11,298 bases of DNA, taken from the NCBI GenBank assembly GCA_947074225.1, contig CAMTOX010000027.1:1-11298 (forward strand). Reading direction: 5' to 3'. Each line of letters starts with the position of its first letter. The stretch's first letter is position 1. Below the pieces are notes generated by a model. The model was not told the DNA's origin and made no database searches. It was given only the letters and a program-made list of their open reading frames with translations. Both the position numbers and the translations under genes were made by a program. This DNA is from an uncultured bacterium. Lineage in GTDB: Bacteria; Bacteroidota; Bacteroidia; Bacteroidales; Paludibacteraceae. Positions 7,446-11,298 of the stretch are shown here, piece after piece.

Positions 7446-7709
7446 ATGAAACAAAACATGAAATCTAGCGAAAAACTATTAAGACTGGTTATAGGCGCCA
7501 CAATGATTATTATTTTCATGACTCGTTCGGATTACGGATTTTGGAGCATCTTTCTACTGATTATCGGGTTGGCACTGGTCATAACCGGTATTTGCGGATA
7601 TAGCCCTCTGTATGCACTATTCAGTAAAGATGACAAAGATGAGGCGAAAGAGAATAGAACTACAAAAAACAGTACAACCAAGAAGGTAAATCAAAAAAGA
7701 AAGAGATAA
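7446..7709 (+). CDS. Small YgaP-like (DUF2892) inner-membrane protein
   Basis: This 87-residue protein has two hydrophobic helices (about 11-25 and 33-51) followed by GYSPLYALF (51-59) and a strongly charged tail (61-87) rich in Lys and Arg, ending KRKR. The layout, an RLxxGxxxI start, a second helix ending in TGxCGYSPLY, and a short cytoplasmic end, matches the DUF2892/YgaP-like transmembrane family, whose usual ending is G-x-CPLY. The function of the family without its rhodanese partner is unknown. The ATG at 7446 is used; a second ATG at 7458 is possible. It lies 95 bases after the DUF2271-like gene with no terminator between, so it may be read through from the receptor operon. A -7-like TAACTTTA at 7432-7439 is too close to the start to be persuasive. 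A large hairpin follows 20 bases after the stop. Confidence 0.75.
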   Translation: MKQNMKSSEKLLRLVIGATMIIIFMTRSDYGFWSIFLLIIGLALVITGICGYSPLYALFSKDDKDEAKENRTTKNSTTKKVNQKRKR

Positions 7710-7729
7710 ATGCATTGACAAATAGCGTT

Positions 7730-7777
7730 AATAAGAATAGCCTGTACATTTATAGTAATGTGCAGGCTATTCTTATT
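7730..7777 (+). terminator. Long 21-bp hairpin ending the YgaP-like gene transcript
   Basis: Arms 7730-7750 and 7757-7777 pair over 21 bp with one G-U wobble around a 6-base loop (TATAGT). The base of the stem is AT-rich (AATAAGAATA) and the upper part carries the GC pairs (GCCTG/CAGGC). There is no T-run after it, so it is not a classic terminator, but its place 20 bases past the stop fits a transcript end or a 3' stabiliser. Confidence 0.65.
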
Positions 7778-8296
7778 GTAGGGAGCAGTAATAATGGTAT
7801 GACAATATTATAAACAGAGCTAGTCACGAAAGAGAGTGTTTAAATAAGTTTTTAGGAGAGTCCAAAAGACGAAGCATCACTTCCAACTATTATTGAGCAT
7901 TCAAGGAAAAATGAAATAGTAGCAACAGAAATAGACATATGAGGTTTCAATATCGTAAAGGCAGAAAGCTATACATTACTCATTGGAGAAACCAAGAGAT
8001 GCATTGACATAATGAGAGCAAAGAGAACAATAGAAGTATCATTGTGAAAATTCCACTTTAAGGAAATAGATTACACTATGATTAACGAGTAATATTAAGA
8101 AAGTAGTAAAGAAATCTTGTTAATAATGAAATGAGTGAACTATTACAAGAAACATTTACTATTGGAATACCATTTAGGTTTTATTTTTACAATTCTAAAA
8201 GTAGTAAATTATGCTATACGACACATATTATATATATATCTGATAATCTATAAATTATTTGTCATTTGAAATTCTACAATCATTAATAATTTAAAG
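7778..8296. other. Gene-poor AT-rich interval, possibly with a decayed reading frame
   Basis: No intact gene is seen over about 520 bases. In the + frame starting at 7856, 78 codons run to TAA 8090-8092 and are broken only by TGA at 7940-7942 and 8045-8047. The residues look protein-like (for example ESPKDEASLPTIIEHS and KAESYTLLIGETKRCIDIM), but there is no start codon, no family is recognised, and chance is not excluded. The distal part (8220-8296) is very AT-rich with a TATATATATA run (8230-8239), consistent with an upstream promoter region for the next gene. Confidence 0.3.
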
Positions 8297-8327
8297 TTTG
8301 GAATCTATTTACATTTCACTATATTTG
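8297..8327 (+). promoter_or_regulatory. Bacteroidota promoter of the membrane regulator gene
   Basis: TTTG at 8297-8300 and TATATTTG at 8320-8327, separated by 19 bases, match the Bacteroidota sigma-ABfr consensus TTTG-N19-21-TAnnTTTG at every fixed base. Transcription would start near 8334, giving a leader of about 27 bases to the ATG at 8361. This fixes the start of the gene, because an upstream TTG start at 8298 would lie inside the promoter. Confidence 0.85.
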
Positions 8328-8360
8328 CATCCGAAAAAAGAATTACTTACACCTTATATA

Positions 8361-11258
8361 ATGAAAAGACTTATAACCTTATTCTTTTGCCTTTCTTTAC
8401 TACTACCATCTTATGGTTCGTGGCAATTTCCTGTAACAAATTTCAAACAGAAAGAGTATAGTGCCGGTACTCAAAACTGGATGATAGAGCAGCAACAAAA
8501 TGGGTGGCTCTATTTTGCCAATAACTATGGTCTCTTAGAGTTCGATGGCATTCAATGGCGCACACACGGAATCTGGAACTCTACTGTGATACGTTCTGTA
8601 GAGAGTGCTCCCGACGGTACCCTATATGTGGGAGGAAGCAATGAGTTTGGACGCTTTAAGAGTGATAAACTAGGCGGGCTGACCTATGAGCCATTATCTC
8701 TTGACATAGCGCAAAAATATAAGAACTTTGGTGAGGTATGGAACATTCACTTATTGGATAATGAACTATATGCACAAACACGCAACTACATTTTTAAACA
8801 AGATAGCAATGGCAACACGCAGGTAATAGAGCCAAAATCGCGCATTTATGCTAGCGCAAAGATTAGAAATGGCATCTACATGGCCACCGCCGATGGCATT
8901 TATCTTCTTTTTGGAGACCAAATGAATGCCTTACGAGGTTCGGAGAAACTTAAAGGATTAGAGGTTCGCAACATGAGTGCCTACGGCCAAAATGGCGTAT
9001 TAATAGCCACCGACTTTGGCGGACTCTTTATCTTCGATGGCGAAGAGATAAAACCATTCAAGACCGACGCCGATGAGTTCATAAAAAAGAACCAACTCTA
9101 TACCATGGCAGTGAACGATAAAAACATTGCTTTTGGTACCGTATTAAACGGATTGGTAATTACTGACATTGATGGGAAAAACCCACGATACATAAATAAT
9201 GAAAATGGTCTACAGAATAATACGGTATTAAGTCTATTATTTGACGACGATCATAATCTATGGTTAGGCTTAGACAATGGTGTGGATCACATACGTTTAA
9301 ATTCGCCCATCTCTAATCTTTATGGACATAGCAACTTTTATGGTTCAGGATATAGTTCAAAGATTCAAAAAGACAACCTCTATTTAGGCACTAACCAAGG
9401 GCTATATAGAACCAACTACCCTTTAAATCCAAGCGAACGATTAACTCAATTAAGTATCTTACCAGGTAGCCAAGGACAAGTATGGAGTATTGACGAGATT
9501 GAAAATACACTCTTATGCAGCCATAACCGAGGTTTATTTGAAATTAAGGATAACAAATTCACTCCCCTTTTTACTACCGAGGGAGTGTGGAAAGTAGAAC
9601 CTTGTCAATACAATGACAACAAAGCAATTATAGGTACTTATAACGGTTTCTACCCCATGGAACGTGAGAGAGATGGTTGGAAAATTGGAGATAAGCTGGA
9701 GAATTTTAATCACACAGCGCGAATTTTTGAAATAGATCGTAATGATTACATCTGGACACTCACACCAACCGGTGTTGAACGCCTACACATAAACTTTGAG
9801 ACCAACAGCCTAAATTCCGAGGTCGTACTCAAACATAATGGCGATCCACAAGAAGTATTTACCATACACCGCTTAGGTAAAGATATTATTGTTTGCACAC
9901 CCGGAGCAGTGTATAAAGTAGATATCAGCGGTAAACTAGTAGAAGATAAACAATTGGAAGATTTACTTCAGGGAGCCTACGCCTACTCTACCATTACCAT
10001 AGATCCCGACAGCAACCTATGGTACATTAAAGACGATGCGCTACAAATTCACCGTTACGACAAAACAACTCACCAATATACTCCAAAATCGGAACAACTG
10101 TGGAACCTACCCTACTTCTTTATAGGTGGGTTTGAACATATTAATCCGATAGATAATAATCATGCCATTGTAGGAAATGTAGATGGTTATGCTTTGGCCA
10201 GTTACGACCCAACAAGAGCAAAGAGCCCCAACAGAGATATTTATATTCGCTCTGTCACCACAACAAAGAATGACTCTCTAATAGCTGGTCACTCCTTCCC
10301 AATAGTCCATTCTGACATTGAAGTAGATTATAAATATAACTCTCTACGATTCCAATTTGGTAGTGCTTACGACGCGATGGGTAACCAGAAATACTCCTAC
10401 CGCCTAGAGCCTATGGAGAAAGAGTGGAGCGCCTGGAGCAGAACTACTCAAAAAGAGTATACCGGACTGACCAAAGGAAATTACATTCTCTATGTAAAGA
10501 TGATGACTAACGATGGCGAGATAAGTGAAAGTAGTTTTGAATTCACAGTGCTACCCCCTTGGTATGCCACATGGTGGGCTTATCTGACGCAACTGATTGC
10601 GCTATTGATTATTGGATATGCTATCTTTAGAAATATACGCAAACGTATTAGAGCAAGCCAGAAGAGACTGGAAATGAAGAAAGATGCCGAGATGGAGCAG
10701 CAACAACAAGAGTTTAAACAAGAGGCACTAGAGAGAGAAAGTGAGATAATACGTTTGAAAAACGAACGTTTAGAACTAGAACTGAAAAACAAGAGCCAAG
10801 AGTTAGGTAACATTCTGCTAAACTATATAGATAAGAATGAGATTCTAACAGAGATTAAAAACGAACTCAAAAAGATTAATAGCAATATAGACGACAAAGA
10901 GAATGAACAAGCGCGACGGAAGATAGTATTGCTACAGAATAAGATTTCAAAAAATATTGAGAAGAATATTGATTGGAACAAGTTTGAAGAGAACTTCGAC
11001 ATTGTCAACGATCAGTTTGTGAAGAAACTCACCGAACGTTATCCTTGGCTAAACAAGAATGAGCGTAAACTCTGCGTTTACATTAAGATGGGACTACTCA
11101 CAAAAGAGATAGCTCCATTACTAAACATGTCGGTTAGAGGTATTGAGATGTTACGTTATAGAATGCGTAAAAAGATGGAACTGGAACGTTCTGACGACCT
11201 GCAAGGGTTCTTCCAGCTACTCTCTACAGGCAAAGAGCCAAATCATGAAGTAGAGTAA
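8361..11258 (+). CDS. Membrane-spanning ligand sensor with triple-Tyr domain and LuxR-type HTH
   Basis: This 965-residue protein is a one-piece signal transducer. A signal/anchor sequence (MKRLITLFFCLSLLLPSYGS, 1-20) leads to a large periplasmic part (about 21-645) of repeated beta-propeller-like blades, for example NGWLYFANNYGLLEFDG, NGVLIATDFGGLFIFDG and DDDHNLWLGLDNGVDHI. A triple-Tyr (Y_Y_Y) domain follows (about 652-733; YKYNSLRFQF, YSYRLEPMEKEW, GNYILYVK). One transmembrane helix (about 739-758) precedes a long Glu/Lys-rich coiled coil (about 765-885). The end carries a LuxR/GerE-type helix-turn-helix, LTKEIAPLLNMSVRGIEMLRY (913-933, followed by RMRKK). There is no histidine-kinase, receiver or GGDEF domain. 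Family knowledge suggests that ligand binding outside alters DNA binding inside. The ATG at 8361 is chosen because the promoter is at 8297-8327 and the signal peptide begins here. The ligand and targets are unknown. Confidence 0.88.
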   Translation: MKRLITLFFCLSLLLPSYGSWQFPVTNFKQKEYSAGTQNWMIEQQQNGWLYFANNYGLLEFDGIQWRTHGIWNSTVIRSVESAPDGTLYVGGSNEFGRFKSDKLGGLTYEPLSLDIAQKYKNFGEVWNIHLLDNELYAQTRNYIFKQDSNGNTQVIEPKSRIYASAKIRNGIYMATADGIYLLFGDQMNALRGSEKLKGLEVRNMSAYGQNGVLIATDFGGLFIFDGEEIKPFKTDADEFIKKNQLYTMAVNDKNIAFGTVLNGLVITDIDGKNPRYINNENGLQNNTVLSLLFDDDHNLWLGLDNGVDHIRLNSPISNLYGHSNFYGSGYSSKIQKDNLYLGTNQGLYRTNYPLNPSERLTQLSILPGSQGQVWSIDEIENTLLCSHNRGLFEIKDNKFTPLFTTEGVWKVEPCQYNDNKAIIGTYNGFYPMERERDGWKIGDKLENFNHTARIFEIDRNDYIWTLTPTGVERLHINFETNSLNSEVVLKHNGDPQEVFTIHRLGKDIIVCTPGAVYKVDISGKLVEDKQLEDLLQGAYAYSTITIDPDSNLWYIKDDALQIHRYDKTTHQYTPKSEQLWNLPYFFIGGFEHINPIDNNHAIVGNVDGYALASYDPTRAKSPNRDIYIRSVTTTKNDSLIAGHSFPIVHSDIEVDYKYNSLRFQFGSAYDAMGNQKYSYRLEPMEKEWSAWSRTTQKEYTGLTKGNYILYVKMMTNDGEISESSFEFTVLPPWYATWWAYLTQLIALLIIGYAIFRNIRKRIRASQKRLEMKKDAEMEQQQQEFKQEALERESEIIRLKNERLELELKNKSQELGNILLNYIDKNEILTEIKNELKKINSNIDDKENEQARRKIVLLQNKISKNIEKNIDWNKFEENFDIVNDQFVKKLTERYPWLNKNERKLCVYIKMGLLTKEIAPLLNMSVRGIEMLRYRMRKKMELERSDDLQGFFQLLSTGKEPNHEVE

Positions 11259-11268
11259 TAATACGACT

Positions 11269-11298
11269 AGATCGGAAGAGCACACGTCTGAACTCCAG
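11269..11298 (+). other. Illumina TruSeq adapter read into the contig end
   Basis: The last 30 bases begin AGATCGGAAGAGCACACG and continue identically to the standard Illumina TruSeq read-1 adapter. This is a library artefact, not genome. Genomic sequence ends at or before 11268, ten bases after the stop codon of the regulator gene, so nothing can be said about what follows that gene. Confidence 0.98.

Noticed and set aside
7895..8089. TGA read as Trp (alternative genetic code) to join the broken frame at 7856-8089
   Set aside because: The well-supported genes use TGG for Trp, contain no in-frame TGA, and belong to a lineage with the standard bacterial code.
8166..8182. AATACC-ATTT-AGGTTTT as a second copy of the feoB operator
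   Set aside because: The half-site spacing differs (4 rather than 7 bases) and the right arm does not complete the palindrome.
1..11298. CRISPR arrays, tRNA or rRNA genes, insertion sequences
   Set aside because: No regularly spaced repeats, no recognisable tRNA or rRNA sequence and no transposase or paired terminal repeats were found on reading both strands.

Overview
The window looks like a fragment of a Bacteroidales-type (Bacteroidota) chromosome. The evidence is a FeoA-FeoB fusion, a TonB-dependent receptor with an N-terminal carboxypeptidase-regulatory-like domain, a DUF4251 protein, a propeller/triple-Tyr membrane regulator, A/T-rich leaders without Shine-Dalgarno sequences, and promoters of the TTTG-N19-21-TAnnTTTG class. 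All recognised genes are on the + strand. This reads as a contig edge: the last 30 bases (11269-11298) are the Illumina TruSeq read-1 adapter, not genome.

Layout. (1) 127-288: a very small one-helix membrane-protein gene interrupted by an in-frame TAA, followed by a clear intrinsic terminator (314-353). (2) 354-628: a regulatory region holding a perfect 14-bp-arm palindrome that overlaps the -33 zone of a promoter, a ~210-nt leader with short repeats, and a second promoter candidate next to the start codon. (3) 629-3328: feoB, a three-part fusion of FeoA, FeoB and a Cys-rich tail, ended by a strong terminator at 3371-3413. (4) 3436-3945: a secreted DUF4251 protein. (5) 4219-7350: a two-gene operon of a TonB-dependent receptor and a periplasmic DUF2271-like protein carrying a D-x-x-T-G-A-T motif that matches the consensus for covalent flavin attachment. 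(6) 7446-7709: a small YgaP-like (DUF2892) membrane protein followed by a long hairpin. (7) 7778-8296: about 520 bases of AT-rich sequence without a convincing gene, possibly holding a decayed one. (8) 8361-11258: a membrane-spanning sensor/transcription regulator whose textbook Bacteroidota promoter (8297-8327) shows that the start is the ATG at 8361.

How the genes may work together. FeoAB imports Fe(II) across the inner membrane and the receptor imports an unknown TonB-dependent ligand across the outer membrane. If the DUF2271-like protein is flavinylated it could carry electrons in the periplasm. A reductive iron or metal-chelate uptake locus is an attractive inference, but nothing in the sequence identifies the receptor ligand and no ApbE flavin transferase is present here. 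The regulator at the 3' end has its own promoter and no visible target in the window.
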